A stretch of 64,000 nucleotides of DNA, taken from the NCBI RefSeq assembly GCF_017220215.1, contig NZ_CP071130.1:124001-188000 (forward strand), written 5' to 3'. The position numbers and the translations under genes were made by a program. Of the stretch, positions 28,120-36,473 are shown piece after piece. Source of the stretch: Caballeronia sp. M1242 (GTDB lineage: Bacteria; Pseudomonadota; Gammaproteobacteria; Burkholderiales; Burkholderiaceae). Position 1 is the stretch's first letter. Each line of letters starts with the position of its first letter. The notes beneath the pieces are model-generated. The model ran no database searches and was not told the origin of the DNA. It saw only the letters and a list, made by a program, of their open reading frames with translations.

Positions 28120-30477
28120 TCAGTTCGCCGACTTGAAGCTGCTCGTGTAGGCCGCCGCGTAACCATACGTGCGGCGGTTGCTGCGGCGCTTCGGAATGGC
28201 GTTGAACACCGAGCCGACGAGACGCCCGCCTGCGCGCTGCACCTTCTTGACGGTCTCTTCGATTTCCTCTTCGCTCTGGATGCCCGAGCGCAGAACCAGA
28301 ACCGTCGAGCCCGCATCGCTTGCGACGATGGCCGCGTCCGTGACGGCGAGGAAGGGCGGGGTATCGATGAGCACGAGGTCGTACTGATCGCTCAAGCGCG
28401 CGAGCATGTCGCGGAAGCCCGGCATCATCAGCAGTTCCGACGGATTCTCCGGGTAGCTGCCGCACGACATGAACGAGAGCCCCGGCACGCCGACCTGACG
28501 AATCGCCTCGGCCGTGCCCACTTGACCCTTCAGCACTTCGGACAGACCGCCCGGATTCGACTGCTTGAAGAACGACGCGATATGGCCGCGGCGCAAGTCG
28601 CCGTCGATCAGCAGCACGCGCAGGCCGATCTCCGCGAGCAGAACCGACAGGTTCGCCGCGACGAAGCTCTTGCCCGCCGACGGAATCGGACCGGTCAGCA
28701 TGACGATGTTGTTCGGCGCATTCACGAGGTCGCGATACAACTCGGTGCGCACCGCACGCAGCGCTTCGACGGCCGGATCATGCGGATAACGCGTCGCGAG
28801 CACGAAGGCGTCGCGGTCGGTATCGCCGAGATTCGGCATGGTGATGTCGTCGTGCGCTTCGCGCTTGATGTGCGGCAACGCCTTCGGCGCGCTGCCCGTT
28901 TGCGTGCCCGAAGACCCGAGCGCGTGACCGACCGGCGAGACCGAGATCTCATGATCGAGCAACTGCTGCTGGCGGCTGAAGAGCACTTCGCCGAGCACCG
29001 GCACCGAGAGGCGACGTTCGACGAACATCGGATCGGTGACGCCGATCATTGCGTGACGGCGCAGGAAGATGAAGAACGTGCCGACGAAGAAGCCGAGCGC
29101 CGTGCCCGCGACGATCACGAGCGGCTTATTCGGCTTGACCGGACGATGCGGACGCAGCGCGCTATCGACGATATGCGCGCCGCCGCTCGTGCTCGCGCGA
29201 CGAATCGACAGCTCTTCGGCCTTGTTCATCATGCCGAGGTAGACCGTTTCCGCGACGCGCGCATCACGCGTGAGTTCGGCGCTTTCGCGTTCGGAAGCAG
29301 GCATGCTGTCGAAGCGCGATTGAATCTGCTTGTTGGTCTGCTCGTATTGCGAGATCTGCTGGTCCAGATTGCGAACCTGCGGGCTGTCCGGCGTGAAGCG
29401 CTGCAACGCTTGCGTGCGCTGAAGTTGCAGCATCGCGAGTTGCTGCATCGAAGTGATGCTGCCTTGCAGATACGCTTGCGCTTCGTTGATCGGCTGCACC
29501 GACTGCGACTTCGCGCGGAATGCGCTCAGGCGGCCTTCTGCGTCCTTCAGGTCGCGTTCGAGGCGCGGCAGTTCCGAGCGGATGAATTCGAGCGTCTTCG
29601 TATCGTTGGCCTGACGGCTCGCGACGGCGGCGGCGAGATAGGCCTGACCTAGCGCGTTCGCGACTTCGGCGGTTTGATCGGGATCGTCGCCGTTATACGA
29701 GATCTCGACGATGCCCGTGTCCTTCGTGGACTCGGCCACCTTGATCGACTTCAGCAGCAAGTCGATGGCATCCAGCGTGTTGTAGCGCGTGACCGTGAAG
29801 TGCACTCCCGGATGACCGACCGCGCCGTCCACGAGCATCGACACGCCGTGCGCCGAAGCGGGACGGCCGATGGTGCCGCGCAGGATCACGTTGCCGTCCG
29901 GGTCTTCGAGCTGATACTGATTGTTGTCGAGCAGCGTGAAGTCGAGCTTCGCGTCTTCGAGCGACGGCGGTACGTCCAGACGCGAGATGCGCAGATCTTC
30001 GCCGCCCCACGCATACGACTTCATGCCGAACCATGCGGGCGCGAGATGGCCGCGCTCGGCGAACATGCTCGCGATCCAGCCGAGCACCGGCATGGCATGC
30101 GGCTTGACCTTGATATCGAAGTGGAACTGATTGACGACCGGCTCCAGCACCGAGCGGCTCTTCATCACCGAGATTTCTGCCGGCGCGAGCTGAGTGGCCG
30201 ACATTTGCGGCTGCTGCGCCTGCATCTGGTTCTGCGGCGCGATGCCGAGCGCGTTCGGATCCGGAGGATCGACGCGCACGACGACGTCGGCCGAATAGAT
30301 CGGCTTCGCGAGGAAAGCGTAGGCGGACGCGAGCGCGGCGGCCGCGGCGATGAACACCAGCAACATGCCGATGTGATCGCGCAGCAGCTTGATCATGTCG
30401 CCCGCAGTGAATTCATTGTCGTCCTTGCCAGGACGCGAAGATCCAGAGTTGACGTATAGCGTGTTCAAAGGCGGCAT
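28120..30477 (-). CDS. Wzc/BceF-type polysaccharide co-polymerase and tyrosine autokinase
   Basis: A 785-residue inner-membrane BY-kinase. The first helix is at about residues 36-57, a Wzz chain-length domain with coiled coil spans about 60-440, and the second helix (KPLVIVAGTALGFFVGTFF) is near 450-470. The cytoplasmic kinase carries Walker A GPIPSAGKSFVAANLSVLLA (about 593-612), Walker A' LRVLLIDGDLRRG and Walker B YDLVLIDTPPFLAVTDA. Three tyrosines lie in the final 20 residues (RRTYGYAAAY), a short autophosphorylation cluster. AGAGG precedes the ATG at 30477. It should control chain length and export of the polysaccharide. A cognate phosphatase and outer-membrane channel are not in this window. 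Confidence 0.93.
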   Translation of the reverse strand: MPPLNTLYVNSGSSRPGKDDNEFTAGDMIKLLRDHIGMLLVFIAAAAALASAYAFLAKPIYSADVVVRVDPPDPNALGIAPQNQMQAQQPQMSATQLAPAEISVMKSRSVLEPVVNQFHFDIKVKPHAMPVLGWIASMFAERGHLAPAWFGMKSYAWGGEDLRISRLDVPPSLEDAKLDFTLLDNNQYQLEDPDGNVILRGTIGRPASAHGVSMLVDGAVGHPGVHFTVTRYNTLDAIDLLLKSIKVAESTKDTGIVEISYNGDDPDQTAEVANALGQAYLAAAVASRQANDTKTLEFIRSELPRLERDLKDAEGRLSAFRAKSQSVQPINEAQAYLQGSITSMQQLAMLQLQRTQALQRFTPDSPQVRNLDQQISQYEQTNKQIQSRFDSMPASERESAELTRDARVAETVYLGMMNKAEELSIRRASTSGGAHIVDSALRPHRPVKPNKPLVIVAGTALGFFVGTFFIFLRRHAMIGVTDPMFVERRLSVPVLGEVLFSRQQQLLDHEISVSPVGHALGSSGTQTGSAPKALPHIKREAHDDITMPNLGDTDRDAFVLATRYPHDPAVEALRAVRTELYRDLVNAPNNIVMLTGPIPSAGKSFVAANLSVLLAEIGLRVLLIDGDLRRGHIASFFKQSNPGGLSEVLKGQVGTAEAIRQVGVPGLSFMSCGSYPENPSELLMMPGFRDMLARLSDQYDLVLIDTPPFLAVTDAAIVASDAGSTVLVLRSGIQSEEEIEETVKKVQRAGGRLVGSVFNAIPKRRSNRRTYGYAAAYTSSFKSAN

Positions 30478-30890
30478 CCTCTGTTCGAATGTTGAGCGTG
30501 GTTTTCCGGGCCTGACAGGAACGCAAAGCCCGCGCGGTTGGCCGCGTTACGTCGTTCGTGTTGTTTGTCCGGCGTGGCCGGGAGTGTCAAAGGCTTCAGG
30601 CGGTACGGCTCGTCGAGTTGCGCTCGAACGAGGAGAGCGCGAATCGTCGAGGCGCTCTATCGATCTGCAACGGCAGGGTGTTCGCCCCACGCGTGTGTGC
30701 GAATCGACACCATACGCCCAAAAAATATGTAGCGTCAGGCTAATCTTCCAGCCTTGAAGTGCTTACGTCTGTTAAGTAGCGAACGAAATATGGAGCGTAA
30801 TGGCGCGTACCGCACTTGCATGAGCGGCGTTTCGGGCGATACTTACTGATTTGGCTCGAACGCCATTCTTCATACCTAACTTTTTTTCCG
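30478..30890. other. 413-bp gap upstream of the autokinase gene
   Basis: AT-richer than its surroundings, with stretches such as AAAAAATATG near 30720 and TTTTTTT near 30880. Presumably it holds the autokinase promoter on the minus strand, but I could not place a convincing -35/-10 pair. No gene seen. Confidence 0.5.
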
Positions 30891-31955
30891 TTACGGCATC
30901 GGATTCGCTTTGATGAAGTCGCGCACGACGTCGAAGCGCGGCTTGCGCGTCTGCCCGTCGTCGTGAATCACGCCATAATTTCCGTCGCCGCCGAAGCGTT
31001 CGTCGTCGTAAAGCTCGTAGAGCGTGACGTTTTGAATGTCGTACGTTTTAGCCGCCTTCACAAAGCCCGCGAGCGCGTCCTTGCCGGTCAGATAACCGCC
31101 CGGGTCCGCATGGTCCGGGCGCACGCCGAATTCCGTGATCCAGATGGGCTTGCCGTAGCTATCACGCAGACGTTCGAGCACATTGACCTTTTTCGGGCCG
31201 GCCGCCGTGATCGAACCCATGTTCGAATACCAGTGCCACGCGGTGATGTCCCATTGAGGAATGGGGTGACCTTTCGTGCCGTCCGGTTGCGTGCCCGCGA
31301 AGAGCATGTCCGTGAAGCCGTAATGCAGCCATCCGAATGACGTGAGCAGAATCTTCGCGTCCGGGTTCGCTTCGCGTATGCCTTTGATGAGGCCGAGTAT
31401 CGAGCCACGCGCTTTCATGAATCTCGCGTTGTCGTAATCCGACGGATGCTCGCCGCTGCGATCCGAGCCGAGAATGGTCCAGTTGTCGTACTCGTTGCCG
31501 ACCTGATAGTAAGTGACGAGACCCTTCAACACGCGCCCCGCCGTCTTGCCGAGCGCATAGCCGCGCTCGAAGGTTTCCTGCTCGTTCGCGCGCTTTTGCG
31601 GCTCGAACGGCGTCACGAGCGCGAGCACGCCGATGCAGGATTTCGCGGCCTGACGCGCGAAATCCGCGACGAGATGCGCGCTGTCTTCACTCGACACGTC
31701 CTGCGCGTACATGGTGACGCCGAGATCGCGCAGTTGCGAAATCTGCAGGCCGAAGTCGGTCGTGCGATAAGCGCCGCGATGTTCGAGATGCCCGACGACG
31801 CCGTAGAACACGCCATTCGTGCGATCACCGCACTGCATCTTCGGCGCACCCGACGGTGCGGAATGCACCGCGCTAGTTCGCGCCTGCACCACGGCCGAGC
31901 CGCACAGCAGCACGCCGACCAACGAGATTGCGACCCACAGCCTTCGCTTCAACAT
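30891..31955 (-). CDS. Secreted clan-A glycoside hydrolase of the polysaccharide cluster
   Basis: A 354-residue protein with an N-terminal signal peptide (RRLWVAISLVGVLLCGSAVV, cleavage near AQA-R at about residue 26) and a TIM-barrel layout. The pair of catalytic glutamates expected of clan GH-A retaining enzymes is visible: acid/base in YYQVGNEYDNW (about residue 157) and nucleophile in PIWITEFGVRPD (about 275). The barrel begins with NGVFYGVVGHLEHRG. Which GH family it belongs to cannot be settled by eye; GH39- or GH5-like are candidates. It follows three glycosyltransferase genes by 23 nt. Probable role: trimming or degrading the exopolysaccharide in the periplasm or outside. Confidence 0.75.
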   Translation of the reverse strand: MLKRRLWVAISLVGVLLCGSAVVQARTSAVHSAPSGAPKMQCGDRTNGVFYGVVGHLEHRGAYRTTDFGLQISQLRDLGVTMYAQDVSSEDSAHLVADFARQAAKSCIGVLALVTPFEPQKRANEQETFERGYALGKTAGRVLKGLVTYYQVGNEYDNWTILGSDRSGEHPSDYDNARFMKARGSILGLIKGIREANPDAKILLTSFGWLHYGFTDMLFAGTQPDGTKGHPIPQWDITAWHWYSNMGSITAAGPKKVNVLERLRDSYGKPIWITEFGVRPDHADPGGYLTGKDALAGFVKAAKTYDIQNVTLYELYDDERFGGDGNYGVIHDDGQTRKPRFDVVRDFIKANPMP

Positions 31956-31978
31956 TCATCCCTCACGAGAAAGCCCGA

Positions 31979-33169
31979 TCAGCCCGGAACATCGGAGTGT
32001 TGCGGCGATGCCGGATCGAACGCGCCGCGGCACGGCATGGCGGGCAGCATGACGTTTTGCGCTTGCGCATCGAACGCTTCGCGCGAGAAGCGGCGGCGGA
32101 AGCTGTTGGCAAGCGCGGTCATCGGCACGTCGCGCGCGGCAAAGATGCGCTCGACGAACGCGTCGTGATCGCCAGGCCGGAAGAGCAGCGCATTCGGCAA
32201 GTACGAATCGAGGCCCGAGATACGCGACACGACGATGGGCCGCTCGGCCAGCACCGCTTCGATCATCACGAGCGGCACGCCTTCGAAGGCCGACGGCAAC
32301 ACGAGCGTATCGCTCGCGACGATATACGGCAGCACGTCATGCTTCGGCCCAACGATGCGCACGCATGCCGACAAGACCGGGCTCGCGTCGACCATTTCGG
32401 CAAGCCGCGCGGCATCCGGTCCTTCGCCCACGATCAGCACGACCGTGCGCTTGAATGCGTCGGCATGCCGCTCGATGGCTTCCATCAGAAAGTCCTGGCG
32501 CTTTTGCTTGAAGTTGATGCGGCCGATATGCGCGATGATCGTCGTGCCATCGTCCGGCAATCCCAGCGCTGCGCGCGCCGCGGGCTTCGTCAGCATGGAG
32601 CGGCTGAAGCGGTCGTCGACGTAGTTTTCGAGGATCATCGTGCGCGCCTGAGGCGCGAGCGCGCGCAACTGCCCGCGCAGATGTTCGTTAAGCGTGACGA
32701 ATTCATCCGGCATGCGGTACAGCACGCGTTTCACGAGCCACTTCATCTTGTCGGTGACGCCGGCGTGTTCGGGCGCTTCATCGACGAGCGGCAGATAGCT
32801 CAGGGTCGGCACGCGTGCATAACGTGCTCCCAAAAGGCCCGCGAGGCCGGATGCAATCGTGCCCTGCGCGATCAGCAGTTTCGAAAGGTTGAGCGTGCGC
32901 AGCGTCGCGGCCGTCGAGCGAATGGCGCGCAAGAGCGCGAAGAGGTCGCCTCTAATGGACTCCGCCGTGTAAGCGAGCCCGATGGTGCGCACCTTCGCAT
33001 GCTGGCGGCTCAGATCGCTGACATAGCGGTAAAGGGCTGCGTTCGTTCGCGGCACGAGAATGTGGAGCGTGTCGACGCTTCCGCTCGAAATAAGCGCGAG
33101 CATGAAACGCTTGAGCATCTCCTCGTGCCCGCCGTTGATGCCCGAATCGCAATAGATTCCAACGTTCAC
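31979..33169 (-). CDS. Glycosyltransferase, GT4 type (third of the set)
   Basis: A 396-residue GT-B glycosyltransferase. The N-terminal Rossmann part starts NVGIYCDSGINGGHEEM, with the glycine-rich acceptor loop. The C-terminal nucleotide-sugar domain has IAHIGRINFKQKRQDFLMEA and the E-x7-E motif in SAFEGVPLVMIEAV. I chose the GTG start at 33169 because GGGGAAA lies 7-13 bases upstream and the product starts as the family does; an ATG at 33205 would add 12 residues. It lies 43 bp after the previous glycosyltransferase and 23 bp before the hydrolase. Donor and acceptor unknown. Confidence 0.85.
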   Translation of the reverse strand: MNVGIYCDSGINGGHEEMLKRFMLALISSGSVDTLHILVPRTNAALYRYVSDLSRQHAKVRTIGLAYTAESIRGDLFALLRAIRSTAATLRTLNLSKLLIAQGTIASGLAGLLGARYARVPTLSYLPLVDEAPEHAGVTDKMKWLVKRVLYRMPDEFVTLNEHLRGQLRALAPQARTMILENYVDDRFSRSMLTKPAARAALGLPDDGTTIIAHIGRINFKQKRQDFLMEAIERHADAFKRTVVLIVGEGPDAARLAEMVDASPVLSACVRIVGPKHDVLPYIVASDTLVLPSAFEGVPLVMIEAVLAERPIVVSRISGLDSYLPNALLFRPGDHDAFVERIFAARDVPMTALANSFRRRFSREAFDAQAQNVMLPAMPCRGAFDPASPQHSDVPG

Positions 33170-33212
33170 TGTATTTCCCCTGTCGCACGCGTGGGCGCGC
33201 TTCATCGTCTGC

Positions 33213-34292
33213 TTATCGTCTGTTTATGAACTGCATCAGCATTCGCGCGCTCTCGGTCCAGCGGTACCGCTCCGCATGCGCGAGTCCCCGGCGTCTGAGC
33301 TCTTCGCTCAGTTGCGGCGAGTCCAGCAGTTCGCGCAGCTTCGCGGCAATGTCTTCGACCGAGAAGGGATCGCAGTAAATGGACGCATCGCCGCACGTTT
33401 CCGGCAGCGCGGCCGCGCGTCCGACGAGCGTGGGGCATCCATTACGCATCGCTTCCAGTGGTGGAATGCCGAAGCCTTCATAAATCGAAGGGTAAAGAAA
33501 GCAGGCCGCATGCTGATACAGCGCCTTGAGCTTTTCGTCGCTCACGTAGCCCGCCTGCTTGATGTTCGGTGCGCTCGACAGATCCTGCGCCTTGCCGAAG
33601 ATCGTCGCATTCTTCATGCCGACGATGACGAGATCGATGGACGGATCGTTCAGGCGCATGAACGCTTCGACCAGACGCTTGAAGTTCTTCGTCGGATTCA
33701 TGCTGCTCACGGCCAGCACATAGCGGTTCGGCGTGAGCTTCAGGTCGCCGATGACCGACGTATCCGGCACGATGTGATCCAGATGGTCCGCCGCGAGCGG
33801 TACGACGCCGATTCGCTTCGGATCCACGCCGACATGATGGGCGAGCCGATCACGCGAGAACTCGGAGTTCGTCATCACACAGCTCGAAGTACGCGCGAGA
33901 ATCCAGAACATCACGCGGTACCACATGCGGAATTTCCACGAGAAATGCGCGGGCGTGTCGAACACCGCTGCATCGTGCATGTAGATGATCTGGTTCGGCC
34001 GGAAGATGGAGCCCGAGTTGCTGAGATTGACGATGCGCGAGCGCCCCGCGAAAAGCGGCAGCACGATCTGCTCCCAGAACACGCCCTTGCCGAATCCGAG
34101 TTCGACGGTCGGCACGCCATCCACCGGCACGAGGCCCGGTTGCGGCGGCACGGCGAGCGTCACGTGCGAGCCTTCGGGCAACTTCATCAACGCGGCGACG
34201 AGTTCGCGCGCGACGCGCTGCACGCCGGTGGTTTTCTGGCTCGTGAAGCGGCCGTTGTAGACAAGCTTGTTTGGGGCGAAGGAGGTATCCAT
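33213..34292 (-). CDS. Glycosyltransferase, GT4 type (second of the set)
   Basis: A 359-residue GT-B enzyme. The N terminus has KLVYNGRFTSQKTTGVQRVA, a TGVQR acceptor-loop motif common in mannosyl- and rhamnosyltransferases of polysaccharide loci. The C-terminal domain shows YVLAVSSMNPTKNFKRLVEA and the E-x7-E motif in SIYEGFGIPPLEAMRNGCP. It is 10 bp downstream of the first glycosyltransferase gene. No signal peptide, so it acts on the cytosolic face on the lipid-linked repeat unit. The sugar is not deducible. Confidence 0.88.
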   Translation of the reverse strand: MDTSFAPNKLVYNGRFTSQKTTGVQRVARELVAALMKLPEGSHVTLAVPPQPGLVPVDGVPTVELGFGKGVFWEQIVLPLFAGRSRIVNLSNSGSIFRPNQIIYMHDAAVFDTPAHFSWKFRMWYRVMFWILARTSSCVMTNSEFSRDRLAHHVGVDPKRIGVVPLAADHLDHIVPDTSVIGDLKLTPNRYVLAVSSMNPTKNFKRLVEAFMRLNDPSIDLVIVGMKNATIFGKAQDLSSAPNIKQAGYVSDEKLKALYQHAACFLYPSIYEGFGIPPLEAMRNGCPTLVGRAAALPETCGDASIYCDPFSVEDIAAKLRELLDSPQLSEELRRRGLAHAERYRWTESARMLMQFINRR

Positions 34293-34302
34293 GTCTTACG
34301 CG

Positions 34303-35454
34303 TCAGAACTGTGAATCGGAGCTCGTCTCATACGATGCCACTTCATTCGTGCCGAGCGGTTCGCGCGAATGACGGTCCGAGCCGAACTCGTACATCGAAA
34401 GCCACTGCCGGAAGATCGCGTCCATCGAAAAGCGCTTGCAAGCCGACGCGCGCGCTTCGGCGCCCATGCGTTCGCGCAACGGCGCGTCGTCGCGCAGACG
34501 TGCGATGTAGCCTGCCATCTCTTCCTCGCTCTTCGCGACGAAGCCGGTCACGCCGTGCTGAACCACGTCGCGGTTTCCCACCACGTCGGTGACGACTGCC
34601 GGAATGCCCGCCACCTGCGCTTCGATCAGCGCGATAGGCATGCCTTCCCAGCGCGACGTCTGCACGTAGATGTCCAGTTCCGATGTCAGTTCGAGCGCGC
34701 GCTCGCGCGTCACCCAGCCGCTGCATTCGACCGCGCGCTTCGACTGGCCCGGCAGTTCTTCGACATTGCCGCCGATCCATAGAAACCTGACCGATGGCGC
34801 GTGCAGATCGGTTGCGAGCTTCACGAATGCCTCGTGATTCTTCTGGTACGAGGCGCGGCCGCTCATGCCGATGACGAGCTCGCCGCTCGTCTTCTGGATG
34901 CGAGGCGGAATCTCGGCAATGTTCACGCCGTTCTCGATCATGCGCGCGTCGGGCGGCCTGACCTTCGTTTCGATCTCGCGCAGTTCGCTCGTCGAACACG
35001 CGACGATGGTGCCGCCCATGCGCGCCGCGATGCGCTCGAACGTGAGATACGCGAACTGCTTGGCAGGCGATACATCGCGACGCAGGAACGACAGGCCATG
35101 CGGCGAATAGAAGACGCGCGCTTGCGGCGCGGCGATGCGAGCGGCGACGCGGCCCAGCACGCCGGCCTTCGAGGAATGCAGATGCACGACCGACGGATCG
35201 CATTCGCGCAGCGCGCGCGACAGATCGCGAACGCCGACGCAATCGTTTTTCGGATGTACTTCGCGGCACATGTTGACGTGCCTGAGTCTGACTGCGGGGT
35301 GGAACAGCTTCTCGAAGTTGTCCGGGGTTTCCTGCCTGATGGAATGAAGGATCGTTACGCCGACTCCTGCGGCTGCTGCGCGGTTGGATAGCTGGGTGAG
35401 CATCGAGAGAACCCCGCCTCCGAACGCTTCTGTTATATGGACGATCTCTTTCAT
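34303..35454 (-). CDS. Glycosyltransferase, GT4 type (first of the set)
   Basis: A 383-residue GT-B glycosyltransferase starting MKEIVHITEAFGGGVLSMLT, with the GGG acceptor loop. The donor domain has VIGMSGRASYQKNHEAFVKL and the E-x7-E motif in SRWEGMPIALIEAQVAG. GAAGAG about 8 bases before the ATG supports the start at 35454; the frame extends further upstream without family similarity. It is the first gene of a tight run with two further glycosyltransferases and the hydrolase, and should build the repeat unit. Confidence 0.88.
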   Translation of the reverse strand: MKEIVHITEAFGGGVLSMLTQLSNRAAAAGVGVTILHSIRQETPDNFEKLFHPAVRLRHVNMCREVHPKNDCVGVRDLSRALRECDPSVVHLHSSKAGVLGRVAARIAAPQARVFYSPHGLSFLRRDVSPAKQFAYLTFERIAARMGGTIVACSTSELREIETKVRPPDARMIENGVNIAEIPPRIQKTSGELVIGMSGRASYQKNHEAFVKLATDLHAPSVRFLWIGGNVEELPGQSKRAVECSGWVTRERALELTSELDIYVQTSRWEGMPIALIEAQVAGIPAVVTDVVGNRDVVQHGVTGFVAKSEEEMAGYIARLRDDAPLRERMGAEARASACKRFSMDAIFRQWLSMYEFGSDRHSREPLGTNEVASYETSSDSQF

Positions 35455-36029
35455 GTTTGACTCTTCGAATAGCGTATTACCGTGCGCCCCGCGGCAATCG
35501 CAATGGAGAAGAACAGCGGTCTTGTCGTTATCAATGGTCGGTGACCCACATATCGCCATGTGCAGCATGCTCTGACGGCAAGGGCGCATCCACGTTCAAA
35601 GGAAAACACAAAAAACAGAACTAGGCGCGCAGCATCGCTAACCGAGTGTGGTTTCGACCACTCGGTCGGGATGCACCCCTACGCACGCCGCCTGCCATCG
35701 CCAGGCATCGTTCTGTCTTCCATGAATCCCCGGACAATCGCGAGATGCGCCTTCCCCGTCAAGATTCGCCCGTTTGTCCGGGCGGGCGACTCCAGTGAAG
35801 CTCCAACTCATTCTTTCGTGACAGATAACGCAGGCCCGTTTGCGCGAACGAATCGCCGCGCAACCGATCATTTTCGAGTCTGCTTGAAAAATCCGTACGG
35901 AACGTAAAGCCCATTTGTCATGCAATCAGTCGAGACCGGCCGGCTGAGAAAGCGCATGCTGACACGCCGGGGCATGTTGCGCATTCCCGTGCCGGCCGAC
36001 TCGCGAGGGCTTTACTGATGATGGCGAAG
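35455..36029. other. 575-bp gap within the polysaccharide cluster
   Basis: No convincing gene. It presumably carries the promoter of the glycosyltransferase run on the minus strand. The only clear structure is a hairpin at 35641-35666. Two short frames (35560-35907 plus strand, 35638-35925 minus strand) lack ribosome sites and family likeness. Confidence 0.5.
35641..35666. other. Hairpin with TTCG loop
   Basis: ACCGAG-TG-TGGT pairs with ACCACTCGGT around a TTCG tetraloop, leaving a 2-nt bulge. On the minus strand a T-rich stretch follows only after about 25 nt, so it is not a standard terminator. It could belong to the 5' leader of the glycosyltransferase transcript or the 3' end of the small upstream gene. 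Confidence 0.4.
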
Positions 36030-36209
36030 TCAATTGACTTCCGGTTCTGTCTTGATGTCGGACATGGTCCGTTGTGCAAACGCTATTTCGCATACGTCCA
36101 GCAGGATTCGAAGATCCTTGACCGGCACCGCAGCGGATTGCATGCGCAGATTTTCAGCGCGCTCAACCAGCCTCTGCACGCGTTCGAACGATAGGTCGTC
36201 TTGTTTCAT
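36030..36209 (-). CDS. Small orphan protein, unrecognised
   Basis: A 59-residue product beginning MKQDDLSFERVQRLVERAEN, mostly amphipathic helix with a later LRILLDVCEIAFAQRTMSD segment. Its composition (few low-complexity stretches, heptad-like hydrophobics) looks protein-like, unlike the surrounding spurious frames. A GTG at 36221 would add four residues. No ribosome site is strong for either start. It shares the strand of the polysaccharide genes and lies between the flippase terminator and the glycosyltransferase run. Function unknown. Confidence 0.45.
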   Translation of the reverse strand: MKQDDLSFERVQRLVERAENLRMQSAAVPVKDLRILLDVCEIAFAQRTMSDIKTEPEVN

Positions 36210-36411
36210 GCCACGGCTCACAATAAGGATTGATACCTAGTACCTTAAGCCCCCAAATGTCATCCGTCCGTGCGCTCGCCCACATACACCGGTGCAACTT
36301 TCGGAGTAGCGGCCAAGCAAGACACAAAAGCTTCACAGGGCGACGTGCAGGTTTGGCATGTCGTCCGTGAAAGTTCTATAGCAGGACAAAAGCAGGCAAG
36401 GTCGGGGTGCG

Positions 36412-36444
36412 AAGAAAAACCGGGGCTGTCAGGCTAGACAGCCC
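36412..36444 (-). terminator. Intrinsic terminator of the flippase gene
   Basis: On the minus strand GGGCTGTC pairs with GACAGCCC (8 bp, 6-nt loop), followed by CGGTTTTTCTT, 30 nt after the flippase stop. The flippase is therefore probably its own transcription unit. Confidence 0.8.
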
Positions 36445-36473
36445 ACGTGAAGATGCAGGAAACGGGCCAGGTC

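Noticed and set aside
35560-35907. 115-codon plus-strand frame in the polysaccharide cluster gap
   Set aside because: No ribosome site, no hydrophobic core pattern and no family likeness; it also overlaps an equally open minus-strand frame.
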